In this document: positions 17,596 to 27,100 of the stretch, in pieces
Numbering within the stretch: the first letter of the stretch is position 1
Layout of the letters: every line of letters begins with the position of its first letter
NCBI RefSeq assembly: GCF_002288185.1
Contig: NZ_CP016776.1
Coordinates: forward strand, 496,001 to 560,000
Source of the DNA: Candidatus Planktophila vernalis
GTDB taxonomy: Bacteria; Actinomycetota; Actinomycetes; Nanopelagicales; Nanopelagicaceae
Direction of reading: 5' to 3'
Length of the DNA: 64,000 bases
Position numbers and translations under genes: made by a program
The notes under the pieces: generated by a model
The model's database searches: none
What the model saw: only the letters and a program-made list of their open reading frames with translations
Told to the model about the DNA's origin: nothing

Positions 17596-18516
17596 ATGAC
17601 CTTGAATGAAGCCCAGATAATCGGCGCACTTGCCGAGATTTTTGGCAGTAACCATCGAGGCGTTCAGGTTGGAATCGGCGATGACGCTGCAGTTGTTGCT
17701 ACAGGTGAACACACGGTTATTACAACCGACATGGCAGTTGAGGGAACGCACTTTAATTGCCAGTGGTCAGGAGCTTTTGAGATCGGTCGAAAGATAACGG
17801 CTGCAAACCTTGCAGATATCTATGCCATGGGTGCTACTCCTACATATCTCGTTGTAGCGGTTACTTTGAGCGGTGAAGAGACCATGGAGTGGATATCTGA
17901 ACTGGCGCAAGGAATAAAACATGAGGCTAGTTCCTGTGGGGCAGTTGTGGTGGGCGGAGATTTAGCGCGCGGGGCAATAAAAGTAATCTCAATGAGCGCA
18001 CTCGGTGAAGTCGAAAAGGCGGTTACGCGTTCTGGTGCACAAGTGGGGGATTCAATCTATTTGTCATCACTTCCAGGTTGGTCGGCAGCTGGTCTTGCAA
18101 GTATTGAGAAAAGTGAGTTAAGTGATTTAGAGAGCTATGCGGTGGAAGAGTTCTGCTCTCCAACTCTTGATTATTCAATGGCTGTTGCCTTTGCAAATAA
18201 AGGTGCTCATGCGATGTGTGATGTGAGTGATGCGTTAGTTATCCAAGCCGAGCAGTTAGCTCAAGCATCTGGTGTGCAGTTAGTTTTTGATGCCGAAGCC
18301 TTTAAGACAAGTGAAGAGTTTGCACAGTTATCTGAATTAGCAGAAGCTAGCGGAGTAGATGTCTGGCAATGGATTTTTGCAGGAGGAGAAGATCATGTCT
18401 TCCTGGCCACAGGAAAAGATCTACCTGGGCTATGCGTGGGTGTGGTTAAAGAAGGTAGCGGGGTACTTGGTTTGGAAATGAAAAAAGCGCCAGATACCTG
18501 GCGCCATTTCAGTTAA
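17596..18516 (+). CDS. thiL: Thiamine-monophosphate kinase
   Basis: ThiL phosphorylates thiamine monophosphate to the cofactor thiamine diphosphate. The PurM-like fold shows VGIGDDAAVV and TTDMAVEGTHF (metal and nucleotide binding), ANLADIYAMGATPTYLVVAVTL, and later CDVSDALVIQAEQLA. Length 306 aa is slightly short but complete. No thiamine riboswitch is visible upstream; the gene appears leaderless. It ends 10 bases before the convergent rpmB gene. Confidence 0.94.
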   Translation: MTLNEAQIIGALAEIFGSNHRGVQVGIGDDAAVVATGEHTVITTDMAVEGTHFNCQWSGAFEIGRKITAANLADIYAMGATPTYLVVAVTLSGEETMEWISELAQGIKHEASSCGAVVVGGDLARGAIKVISMSALGEVEKAVTRSGAQVGDSIYLSSLPGWSAAGLASIEKSELSDLESYAVEEFCSPTLDYSMAVAFANKGAHAMCDVSDALVIQAEQLAQASGVQLVFDAEAFKTSEEFAQLSELAEASGVDVWQWIFAGGEDHVFLATGKDLPGLCVGVVKEGSGVLGLEMKKAPDTWRHFS

Positions 18517-18526
18517 GCAAAATTAG

Positions 18527-18712
18527 TTAGCGTGTAACTTTTCCAGCCTTAAGGCATGAAGTACAGACGTTTTGGCGCTTTGTGTTTCCGTTAACCAAGG
18601 TACGGATGCGCTGAATATTTGGATTCCAGCGGCGACGTGTCTTTACCTGAGAGTGTGAAACGTTATTGCCAAAGCTGGGCCCTTTGCCACAGATATCGCA
18701 TGTTGATGCCAC
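18527..18712 (-). CDS. rpmB: 50S ribosomal protein L28
   Basis: This 61-aa ribosomal protein carries a zinc-binding pair of CxxC motifs (CDICGKG near the start, CTSCLKAG near the end), so it is the zinc-containing (C+) form. The core SHSQVKTRRRWNPNIQRIRTLVNG is typical. The GTG at 18712 is chosen because it gives the usual V/M-A-x-x-CD opening and follows a GAGGAG site 7 bases upstream. A longer frame to 18760 lacks both features. Confidence 0.95.
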   Translation of the reverse strand: MASTCDICGKGPSFGNNVSHSQVKTRRRWNPNIQRIRTLVNGNTKRQNVCTSCLKAGKVTR

Positions 18713-18881
18713 AGCGGTACTCCTCTTATATGTGAACGTAAGTAAGTCCTTAACGGACAAGGCGAAAGGGTATCGCGAACGTGGGGGCTGACGCCAATCA
18801 AGGGGAAATCACGCTTTATTGCCTGCCCTTGAGCCTGAAACGCTCCACGGCTTGTGAGGCACAGTAGGAGAGAATGCCACC

Positions 18882-21053
18882 ATGGCAGATCTTGAAAGCA
18901 AACTCTCCTCAGTTATTGGAGATCGCACTGCCAAAGTTCTCACCGATACTTTCGATATAAAAACAGTTGGCGATTTGATGCGCCACTACCCACGCAGGTA
19001 TTTAGTACGAGGAGAACTCTCAGATATTTCAGAGTTAGCAGAGGGTGATGAAGTAACAATCCTGGCTGAAGTACTCAGTTCAACAAATAGACCGCTACGC
19101 GGGCGCAAGGGGAGTATTTTCGAAGTAGTCGTTACAGATGGCACGGACAAACTCTCGCTCACTTTCTTTAATCAAGCCTGGCGGGAAAAAGAGTTAAAGG
19201 CAGGTCGCCAAGGTTTATTTGCAGGCAAGGTAGGCCTCTTTAATGGCAAGAAGCAGTTGGCCCATCCTGATTACGAAATGATTCCAGATGGCAATGATGT
19301 TGATGCTGCAGCGAGTTCTTTTGCAGGAAAGTATCTGCCTGTTTATCCAGCTAGCGCGAAGATGCCATCGTGGAAGATCTCTAAGTGTGTTGAGATGGCA
19401 ATTGATTCACTCGATGAAGTGGAAGATTTTCTGCCCGAACACATACGTAGCAGCTTTGGCTATCCCACCTTGCACCAGGGATTAGTGCAGCTGCACCGCC
19501 CAGCTGATCTTGATTCAGCAGAAAGTGCACGTGAGCGTTTAACTTTCGATGAAGCTTTCTTGCTTCAATCACTTCTGGTCTTGCGCCGCAATGAGTTAAG
19601 AAAGCTCAACACTGCATCTCGCAAAGTGATCAAAGGTGGAATTCTTGATTCCTTTGATGCCTCATTGCCTTTCCAATTAACTGGTGGACAAAAGAGCGTA
19701 TGCGCTGAAATTGAAGCCGATTTAGCCCAAGACCATCCGATGCATCGCTTGCTGCAAGGTGAAGTTGGTTCAGGTAAAACTATTGTGGCGCTGCGTGCAA
19801 TGTTGGCCGTTGTTGATAGCGGGGGACAAGCAGCTCTGCTTGCACCAACTGAAGTTCTAGCTGCCCAGCATTTGCGCACAATAGAAAAACTCTTAGGTCC
19901 GCTGGCACAAGGTGGAACTCTGGGATCGCACGAAGGTGCAACGCAAGTAACTCTCATTACTGGATCCCAAAACGCTGCAGCACGCAAAGCAGCCCTTGCG
20001 CTAGCTGCATCTGGTGATGCAGGAATCGTTATTGGCACACATGCATTGCTCGGTGAGAAAGTAGAGTTTAAGGATTTAGGTCTCATTGTCGTTGATGAAC
20101 AGCACCGCTTTGGTGTTGAACAGCGTGATGCTCTAAAAGAGAAAGCACAAAAGCCTCCACATCTACTTGTCATGACTGCAACGCCAATTCCTCGCACAGT
20201 TGCAATGACAGTCTTTGGTGATTTAGATGTTTCAACGTTGCGCGAGCTTCCACTCGGACGCCAGCCCATCACAACACATGTCATTCCTGTCATGGAGAAG
20301 CCAACGTATTTAGAACGTGCTTGGGCACGCATCCAAGAAGAAGTAGGACAAGGTCATCAGGCATACGTTGTTGCACCACGTATTACTGCCGGAAGTGATG
20401 AGAACGCCGATATTGATTTCCTCTTTGGCACAGAATCCAGTGATATTGCATCGGTTGAAGAGCTGGCACCTCGCCTGCATGGGGGAGATTTAGCAGGATT
20501 GCGCGTTGCAATGTTGCATGGGCGCCTTAGCAGTGAAGAAAAAGAAAGCACCATGAAAGCCTTTGCTGCCGGTGAGATAGATGTATTGGTTTCGACCACA
20601 GTAATTGAAGTGGGCGTGGATGTTGCAAATGCAACGATTATGGTGATTATGGATGCTGATCGATTTGGTGTTTCACAGCTTCACCAGTTGCGCGGTCGTG
20701 TGGGACGCGGAACTTCACCGGGGCTGTGTTTACTAGTAACAAATGCCATTGCCGAAACTCCCGCACGCGAACGCTTAGATGCTGTGGCTGGCACTGTTGA
20801 TGGATTTGAACTCTCTCGTATCGATCTAGAACAGCGACGAGAAGGAGATGTTTTAGGTGCATCCCAATCTGGAACTCAGTCACACTTGCGCTTACTTCGA
20901 GTACTACGCGATGAGGAATTAATCGAGAAGGCTAGAACTGCTGCCCAGGATTTGATTGCGACATCATTGGATTTAACAAGTTATCCTGCGCTTAAGAAAG
21001 AATTGAGCGCTATGGCTAATGATATGGCCGTGGATTATTTGGATAAGGGTTGA
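18882..21053 (+). CDS. recG: ATP-dependent DNA helicase RecG
   Basis: RecG remodels stalled replication forks and Holliday junctions. The N-terminal wedge/OB domain is followed by helicase motifs: Walker A GEVGSGKT (about residues 293-300), VVDEQHRFGV (motif II, about 403), TATPIPRT (III), and VSTTVIEVGVDVANATIMVIMDADRFGVSQLHQLRGRVGRG (IV-VI). Length 723 aa is normal. The start has an AGGAGA site somewhat distant from the ATG. It is followed at once by rsmD. Confidence 0.96.
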   Translation: MADLESKLSSVIGDRTAKVLTDTFDIKTVGDLMRHYPRRYLVRGELSDISELAEGDEVTILAEVLSSTNRPLRGRKGSIFEVVVTDGTDKLSLTFFNQAWREKELKAGRQGLFAGKVGLFNGKKQLAHPDYEMIPDGNDVDAAASSFAGKYLPVYPASAKMPSWKISKCVEMAIDSLDEVEDFLPEHIRSSFGYPTLHQGLVQLHRPADLDSAESARERLTFDEAFLLQSLLVLRRNELRKLNTASRKVIKGGILDSFDASLPFQLTGGQKSVCAEIEADLAQDHPMHRLLQGEVGSGKTIVALRAMLAVVDSGGQAALLAPTEVLAAQHLRTIEKLLGPLAQGGTLGSHEGATQVTLITGSQNAAARKAALALAASGDAGIVIGTHALLGEKVEFKDLGLIVVDEQHRFGVEQRDALKEKAQKPPHLLVMTATPIPRTVAMTVFGDLDVSTLRELPLGRQPITTHVIPVMEKPTYLERAWARIQEEVGQGHQAYVVAPRITAGSDENADIDFLFGTESSDIASVEELAPRLHGGDLAGLRVAMLHGRLSSEEKESTMKAFAAGEIDVLVSTTVIEVGVDVANATIMVIMDADRFGVSQLHQLRGRVGRGTSPGLCLLVTNAIAETPARERLDAVAGTVDGFELSRIDLEQRREGDVLGASQSGTQSHLRLLRVLRDEELIEKARTAAQDLIATSLDLTSYPALKKELSAMANDMAVDYLDKG

Positions 21054-21057
21054 TGCG

Positions 21058-21636
21058 TTGAGAATCATTGCAGGCGTTGCTAAAGGTCGCACTCTGGGCA
21101 CAGTTGCCGGTGCTACACGCCCAACTTCAGATCGCGCGCGCGAAGGCTTGTTCTCCTCCCTGTTATCTGAGTTCGGTGATTTTCTAGGGCTTCACGTTCT
21201 AGATTTATATGGAGGATCTGGGGCAATAGCACTTGAGGCTCTCTCACGCGGAGCAACTCTTGTTCATATCGTTGAAAAAGATCCCGAGGCGCAAAAGACA
21301 ATTGAGAACAACTATGAGCTGGTCAATAAAAATAGGCCTGCAGGAAAGTTTCATCTCTACTCAATGTCAGCTCAAAGATTTGTGAGCGATGCACCAAAAG
21401 AGAAATACCACATTGTTTATGTTGACCCGCCCTTTGATTTTTCAGATATTGAGGTTCAAGAGATTTTAAGTAAGTTACATGCAGGCTCTTTCCTTAAAGA
21501 TGATGCAGTGATTGCAGTTGAGCGCACGGCAAAGCGTTCAAATTTTTCATGGCCAGAAGGCTTTAGCGCAGTGCGCGAACGCAACTATGGGCAGGCCACG
21601 ATTTTCTATGGCAATTACACGCCTGAGAATGGATAA
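21058..21636 (+). CDS. rsmD: 16S rRNA (guanine-966-N2)-methyltransferase RsmD
   Basis: RsmD methylates G966 of 16S rRNA. The opening MRIIAGVAKGRTL, the SAM motif VLDLYGGSGAIALEALSRGA and the catalytic VYVDPPF are diagnostic. TTG 21058, just after the recG stop, is the chosen start because it gives the family opening and follows AAGGG. A longer frame from 21019 would overlap recG by 35 bases. The 192-aa length is typical. Confidence 0.93.
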   Translation: MRIIAGVAKGRTLGTVAGATRPTSDRAREGLFSSLLSEFGDFLGLHVLDLYGGSGAIALEALSRGATLVHIVEKDPEAQKTIENNYELVNKNRPAGKFHLYSMSAQRFVSDAPKEKYHIVYVDPPFDFSDIEVQEILSKLHAGSFLKDDAVIAVERTAKRSNFSWPEGFSAVRERNYGQATIFYGNYTPENG

Positions 21637-21652
21637 CTGACCCATCTCTTGC

Positions 21653-21658
21653 TAGCGT
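21653..21658 (+). promoter_or_regulatory. -10 hexamer of coaD (leaderless)
   Basis: TAGCGT stands 7 bases before the coaD ATG. The same hexamer and spacing recur before the desaturase gene (34041) and, reversed, before DUF3093 (46373). Confidence 0.6.
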
Positions 21659-21665
21659 TTAGACC

Positions 21666-22145
21666 ATGAGACGCGCGGTTTGTCCTGGATCCTTTGATCC
21701 AATCACTTTTGGTCATCTCGACATCATTGCTCGCGCAAGTGCTCACTTTGATCATGTTGTGATTGCAGTGCTTGAAAATCGAACAAAATCCTCTCTATTT
21801 TCAGTTGCTGAGCGCATTGAGATGATCCAGGAAACTACCTCTCACTTATCTAATGTGAGCGTTGATTCATGGTCAGGTTTACTCGTTGACTACTGCAAGA
21901 GCAATTCGATTCAAGCCATCGTCAAGGGATTGCGCGCAGTGAGCGATTTTGATTACGAACTTCAAATGGCCCAAGTAAATCTGCAAGGCTCAGGGGTTGA
22001 AACCATGTTCATGGCAACCTCACCAGTCCATTCATTCTTATCTTCATCATTAGTGAAAGAGCTCGCCCACTATGGGGGAGATGTTTCTACGATGGTGCCA
22101 GCATCGATAAATGCAGCACTCAAACTTCGAGTAGGCGGGAAGTAA
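21666..22145 (+). CDS. coaD: Phosphopantetheine adenylyltransferase
   Basis: CoaD makes dephospho-CoA from 4'-phosphopantetheine and ATP, the penultimate step of CoA synthesis. The nucleotidyltransferase motif TFGHLDI (TxGH class) follows PGSFDPI. FDYELQMAQVN and SSSLVKELAHYGGDV complete the signature. Length 159 aa is normal. It is probably the first gene of a unit continuing with the SepIVA-like gene and yceD. Confidence 0.96.
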   Translation: MRRAVCPGSFDPITFGHLDIIARASAHFDHVVIAVLENRTKSSLFSVAERIEMIQETTSHLSNVSVDSWSGLLVDYCKSNSIQAIVKGLRAVSDFDYELQMAQVNLQGSGVETMFMATSPVHSFLSSSLVKELAHYGGDVSTMVPASINAALKLRVGGK

Positions 22146-22148
22146 AAA

Positions 22149-22631
22149 ATGGATTCAGTTGAAAAGTTAACATCTGCAATCACTATGGTTGAAGAGGCTC
22201 GTGGTGTTCCACTTTCTGCTAGCTGTGTAGTGCACCGCGGTGAAATGCTAGAACTGCTCGATGAAGCACGTGCTGCACTTCCTAACGATCTTGAATCGGC
22301 GCAAAAACTTATCGCTGCTCGTGATGCCATCATTGAAGAAGGCCGTGTTAGTGCTGAGCAGATGATCGCTATGGCTAGAGAAGATGTGGCCAGAATGGTT
22401 GAACAGACCTCAATCGTTCAAATGGCACGTGATGAAGCTCGCAAGATTCTCGATGAAGCTCGCACATTAGGTGATCAAGAGAAGCAAGAAGTTGAGGAAT
22501 ATATCGATGGTCGTTTGGCCACGTTAGAAGTAATTTTGAATAAGACTCAAGATGCAGTTGCACGTGGCCGTGAGCGCCTTGCTGGTGCAAATGATAAAGA
22601 TGTTCTTTCGCAACTCTCAGATGCCGACTAA
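22149..22631 (+). CDS. DivIVA/SepIVA-like coiled-coil protein
   Basis: This 160-aa, highly charged helical protein starts with a short DivIVA-like module (VEKLTSAITMVEEARGVPLSASCVVHRGEMLELLDEARAALP). It continues as a coiled coil rich in Ala, Glu, Arg and Asp. Its location directly before yceD, rpmF and rnc matches mycobacterial SepIVA, a septation-associated protein. No membrane segment is present. The assignment rests on pattern and position. A generic coiled-coil scaffold is the alternative. Confidence 0.72.
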   Translation: MDSVEKLTSAITMVEEARGVPLSASCVVHRGEMLELLDEARAALPNDLESAQKLIAARDAIIEEGRVSAEQMIAMAREDVARMVEQTSIVQMARDEARKILDEARTLGDQEKQEVEEYIDGRLATLEVILNKTQDAVARGRERLAGANDKDVLSQLSDAD

Positions 22632-22636
22632 CTCCT

Positions 22637-23203
22637 ATGGCACGCCTACCGGAGCCTTTTAAGTTCAACACCCATGAACTTGCACGCCGTGCAGGGGAGA
22701 TGAAGGAGTATGAACTCGACATCGAACTTCTAGAAAAACTGGGAGTTGAGCTCATATCCGTTCCTGCCGGAGAAGTAATTGAGGTAGATGCCCGCCTGGA
22801 ATCAGTTACAGAAGGCATATTGCTCACTGCAGATATCTTTGCAATCGCTAAAGGTGAATGCACCCGCTGCTTAGATCCAGTTGAAATAGAGATTGAACGT
22901 AAGGTGCAAGAGCTCTACTACTACGCACAGAAGTTAGAGCGACCAAAGAAGAAGAAAAGAAACGATGATGAGGATGATTTAGGCGAAGATGATGAGTTGA
23001 TGATGGATGGCGACATTATGGATTTAGAGCCACCTATCCGAGATGCCATCGTTCTCGACCTTCCGATTAATCCACTCTGCAGTGATGATTGCCCTGGGCT
23101 ATGTCCTGAGTGCGGTGGTAAGTGGGCCGAGCTGCCAGCAGAGCACGCTCATGAGGTTATCGATGCCCGCTGGGCCTCCTTAAATGGGCTGGATCTGGAG
23201 TAA
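22637..23203 (+). CDS. yceD: YceD/DUF177 family protein
   Basis: YceD-like proteins precede rpmF and are implicated in large-subunit rRNA accumulation. Recognisable parts are EVIEVDARLESVTEGILLTADIFAIAKGECTRCLDPVEIEIER, a Cys pair that pairs with the C-terminal CSDDCPGLCPECGGKW as a probable zinc site. Between them is an unusual charged insert, a run of Lys followed by many Asp and Glu (about residues 102-128). The ATG follows the previous stop by 5 bases. Confidence 0.88.
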   Translation: MARLPEPFKFNTHELARRAGEMKEYELDIELLEKLGVELISVPAGEVIEVDARLESVTEGILLTADIFAIAKGECTRCLDPVEIEIERKVQELYYYAQKLERPKKKKRNDDEDDLGEDDELMMDGDIMDLEPPIRDAIVLDLPINPLCSDDCPGLCPECGGKWAELPAEHAHEVIDARWASLNGLDLE

Positions 23204-23295
23204 GGCGGCCGATTTCAAGAATTAGCCCTTTTGGGGGATACTTACCCCTTGCAGCCACCGCTGCTTTTAGAAATAGATAAGAAGAGGTTCGAACC

Positions 23296-23469
23296 GTGCC
23301 AGTACCAAAGCGAAAAATGTCGCGTTCAAAGACGCGCTCACGCCGTAGCCAGTGGAAGACAACTGCTGCCTCTTTAGCAACATGCGGACAATGCCAATCA
23401 CCAAAGCTTCAACACACAGCATGTCCAACATGCGGTACATATAACCGCCGCCAAGTTCTAGAGGTTTGA
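23296..23469 (+). CDS. rpmF: 50S ribosomal protein L32
   Basis: This 57-aa ribosomal protein starts at GTG (VPVPKRKMSRSKTRSRRSQWK) and carries a zinc finger, CGQCQSPKLQHTACPTCG, with two CxxC pairs, so it is the zinc-binding form. It follows yceD, its usual partner. A perfect 10-base palindrome (GGTTCGAACC, 23286-23295) directly abuts the start codon and partly covers the GAGG ribosome binding site. The stop overlaps the rnc start by four bases. Confidence 0.96.
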   Translation: MPVPKRKMSRSKTRSRRSQWKTTAASLATCGQCQSPKLQHTACPTCGTYNRRQVLEV

Positions 23470-24158
23470 TCGTTAGTTCTATGCTCAATGAAGCGTTGGG
23501 GGTTGAACTTGAACCCTCACTTCTGGAGTTAGCTTTTACACATCGCTCATTTGCTTATGAATCTGCAAGCAAAGAAACTAACGAGCGTCTTGAATTTCTT
23601 GGAGATTCCGTTCTCGGTTTAATTGTTACCGAAGAACTCTACAAACGTTATCCCGATTTAGATGAATCACGTTTATCACCGTTGCGCTCAGGTGTGGTTA
23701 ACATGCGTGCGCTCGCAGACATTGCGCGCACATTAGAACTTGGTCAATATATTCGCCTTGGAAAAGGTGAAGAAGTTACAAATGGCCGTGATAAAAACTC
23801 ACTCCTTGCCGATGCGCTAGAAGCCTTAATTGGAGCCATTTATCTTCAGTGTGGCTTTGAGAAATGCACTGAAATTGTGCGGCGATTGATTTCATCAACT
23901 ATGGATTCAGCCGTTGCGCGCGGAGCAGGTTTAGATGGCAAGACGGCCCTTCAAGAGTTAGCGGCCAGCCTTGGAAAAGGTGCACCTGAATACGTTGTTA
24001 CTGAACAGGGCCCAGATCACGATAAAGATTTCACGGCTACGGCAATGGTTGCTGGAAACGCTGTGGCGGTGGGAACCGGAAAGAGCAAGCGAGAAGCTGA
24101 GCAAGTAGCTGCCCGTATTGCATATGAAACTCTAAAAACTGAGCTGCCCGAGCAGTAA
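23466..24158 (+). CDS. rnc: Ribonuclease III
   Basis: RNase III cleaves double-stranded RNA, including rRNA precursors. The catalytic signature NERLEFLGDSVLGL is near residue 40. A second acidic region (LLADALEALIGAIYL) and a C-terminal double-stranded RNA-binding domain (GKTALQELAASLGKGAPEYVV to AEQVAARIAYETL) are complete. TTG 23466 overlaps the rpmF stop (TTGA), suggesting coupling; ATG 23481 is a possible alternative start. In many actinobacteria mutM follows rnc; here smc does. Confidence 0.95.
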   Translation: MIVSSMLNEALGVELEPSLLELAFTHRSFAYESASKETNERLEFLGDSVLGLIVTEELYKRYPDLDESRLSPLRSGVVNMRALADIARTLELGQYIRLGKGEEVTNGRDKNSLLADALEALIGAIYLQCGFEKCTEIVRRLISSTMDSAVARGAGLDGKTALQELAASLGKGAPEYVVTEQGPDHDKDFTATAMVAGNAVAVGTGKSKREAEQVAARIAYETLKTELPEQ

Positions 24159-24186
24159 TATCGCCAAAAACAAGCAGGCGGCGCGA

Positions 24187-24192
24187 TAGGTT
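24187..24192 (+). promoter_or_regulatory. -10 hexamer of smc (leaderless)
   Basis: TAGGTT lies 6 bases before the GTG start of smc, and there is no ribosome binding site. A separate smc transcript is likely. Confidence 0.5.
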
Positions 24193-24198
24193 TACCGC

Positions 24199-27100
24199 GT
24201 GTATCTCAAGAGCATGACCTTAAAGGGCTTCAAGTCCTTTGCCTCCAGCACTACCTTGCGTCTTGAGCCAGGAATTACCTGCGTTGTCGGTCCTAATGGT
24301 TCAGGTAAAAGTAACGTTGTTGATGCTCTGACATGGGTTATGGGTGAACAGGGCGCAAAATCCCTTCGCGGCGGCAAGATGGAAGATGTTATTTTCGCTG
24401 GAACTAGCGGACGTGCACCACTTGGACGCGCAGAAGTTTCATTAACAATTGATAACACTGATGGCGCACTACCTATCGATTACACCGAAGTAACTATTTC
24501 TCGCATTCTTTTCCGTAATGGCCAATCTGAATATCAAATTAACGGTGAAGCTTCCCGATTGCTCGATATTCAAGAACTACTCAGTGACTCAGGTATTGGC
24601 CGCGAAATGCACGTCATTGTTGGCCAGGGCCAGCTAGATGCAATTTTGATGGCAACGCCTGAAGAGCGTCGTGGATTTATTGAAGAAGCTGCAGGCGTTC
24701 TCAAGCACCGCAAGCGTAAAGAAAAAGCTTTGCGCAAACTTGATTCTATGCAAGCCAACATGGCACGTGTTCAAGATCTAACTGTTGAACTTCGTCGCCA
24801 ACTTCGCCCACTAGGTAAGCAAGCAGAAGTTGCCAAGAAGGCAGCAACTATTCAGGCCGATCTTCGTGATGCAAAACTACGTTTGTTTGCCGATGACTTT
24901 ATTTCGATGTCTCGCACACTCGATGCAGAGGTAGCCGATGAAACTGCATTACGTCAAAAGCGTGCGGAAGTTGATAGAGAACTTGAAACAATTCGATCTC
25001 GTGAAGAAGCATTGGATGCACAGTCGGCAGTTGAAACACCACTACTTGTACAAGCACAAGAAACGTATTACCAGTTAAATTCTTTACGGGAAAAGTTCCG
25101 TGGAACACAAAGCCTGGCACAAGAGCGCTCACGCTTTCTTAATGAGGAAGCAGAAGAAGCCCGTTCAGCTGGTCGCGATCCAGAGGCCTTAGAAAAAGAA
25201 GCTCAAGTTCTGCGCAATGAAGAAAACGCGTTGAGAAACAACATCAATGATTCTCGCACGGCGCTAGCCGCAGCAACCACTGCACTTGCAAATGCCGAAC
25301 AAGCGCTAAAGATGGATGAAGACAAAATCGCTGCAGCAATGCGCGCTATCGCCGATGCTCGCGAAGGAACCGCCCGCCAAGAGGGTCATATCAAATCCCT
25401 CCAGGCCCGTCTTGAAGCTATCGCAGAAGAAATCGCACGCCTTACAAAAGCCCGTGATGATGCCCAACATCGCGCCGATAGTGCATCACGTGAATACGCA
25501 TCCTTTGAACTTGAAATTGCTAGCGCTGACTCTGGTGAACTAGGTCTTGATTCTGCTTTTGAAACCGCTAAGTCTGCACTGGATGCTTCAAAGTCTAAAT
25601 TAAATGCTCTGGTTGATTCTGAGCGTGCTGCAGATCGTGAGCGAAATACCGTTGAATCTAAGTTAGAAGCGATGAAGTTAACTTCACAAAATCGCGATGG
25701 GGCATCTGCTCTTATGCGCGATTCACGCGGAGTTCATATCCTGGGCTCCATTGCTTCCCTGATTGAAATTGATAACGGTTGGGAGTCAGCAGCAGCTGCA
25801 GCTCTTGGATCATTAGCCGATGCCATCGTGGTTCAAGATTTATCATCAGCAGTAACTGCGTTAACAACTTTGCGCGATCAAAACTTAGGCCAGGCTGATG
25901 TCTTGGTATATGAAGCCGGCAATAGTGGAAACTCAAATATTCCTGCCGGTTTGAACGCTCTTGCTTCCCATATACGCTCACATTCAATTGGTGATCTCAT
26001 TTCATCTTTACTTGCTTCAACAGTGGTTGCTGAAAATGCACGTGATGCTGAGGCAATTCTTCGCTCTCATCCATCAGTAACCGTTGTTACACGCGATGGC
26101 GATGTAATCACTAAGGCCAGAGCGCGTGGTGGTTCTAAATCTTCATCTTCACTCATTGAAATTAAGGCTTTGATTGAGAGTCTTGAGACCAAGTTGACTG
26201 AGATTACTCACACATGTGATCGTCTGAAATTCGAGATTGCAACTGCAACTACTGAGGTTGCAGATCGCCAGAGCTCATTTGATGTTGCACTCTCTAAGCT
26301 CAATGAATCAGATGCTCGTATTGCATCCATAACTGAGCAGCTTGCTGTTTCTGGACAGAATATGAAATCTGCTTTAGCTGAAGTTGAGCGCCTTAATACC
26401 TCTATACAAGAAGCAAGTTCTGCCAAGAGCCGTGATGAGGGTGAATTAGTCATTGCACAGAACCAGTTGCATCAACAAGGCGCAGTTGCAGAGCCCGATC
26501 ACACGTTCACTGAAAACTTACGCAATGCTGTCTCACTTGCTCGCACAACCGAAGTTGAGGCTCGACTAGCCGTTAGAACAATCGAAGAGCGCGTGGATTC
26601 AGTTGCAGCACGTGCTAAAGCACTTGAAGATTCAGCGCGCAATGAGCGTGAAGCATCTGAGCGGGCAATCGTGCGTCGCGGTGCTCGTGCCCGAGCAGCA
26701 GTTATATCTCAAGCCATTGCTGAATCTGCTTACGAAGTACTCATTCATATTGAGCGCTCTATCGCTAAATCTGCAACAGAGCGTGCTCGTTTAGAAGAAT
26801 CACGCACTGCTAGAGATGGTGAAACTCTCACTGTTCGCACACGTGGCCGTGAATTAACTGCTGAACTTGAACAACTTACTTCTAGTGTTCACAAGGATGA
26901 AATTGCACGTGCTGAACAACGCATGCGTATTGAGACGCTTGAGAATAGAACGATGGAAGAGTTTGGCATTGACACAGTTGTACTCGTATCTGAATATGGC
27001 CCTGACAAAGATGTTCCAACATTCTTTGAAAATGAAGCTGGGGAGATTGTCACAACCGAGCTCATCCCATACCGCAGAGATCAACAGGAAAAACGCTTGG

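Noticed and set aside
23260-23310. Possible tRNA T-arm (GGTTCGAACC) before rpmF
   Set aside because: No acceptor, D or anticodon stem can be formed around it; it is the leader of the L32 gene.
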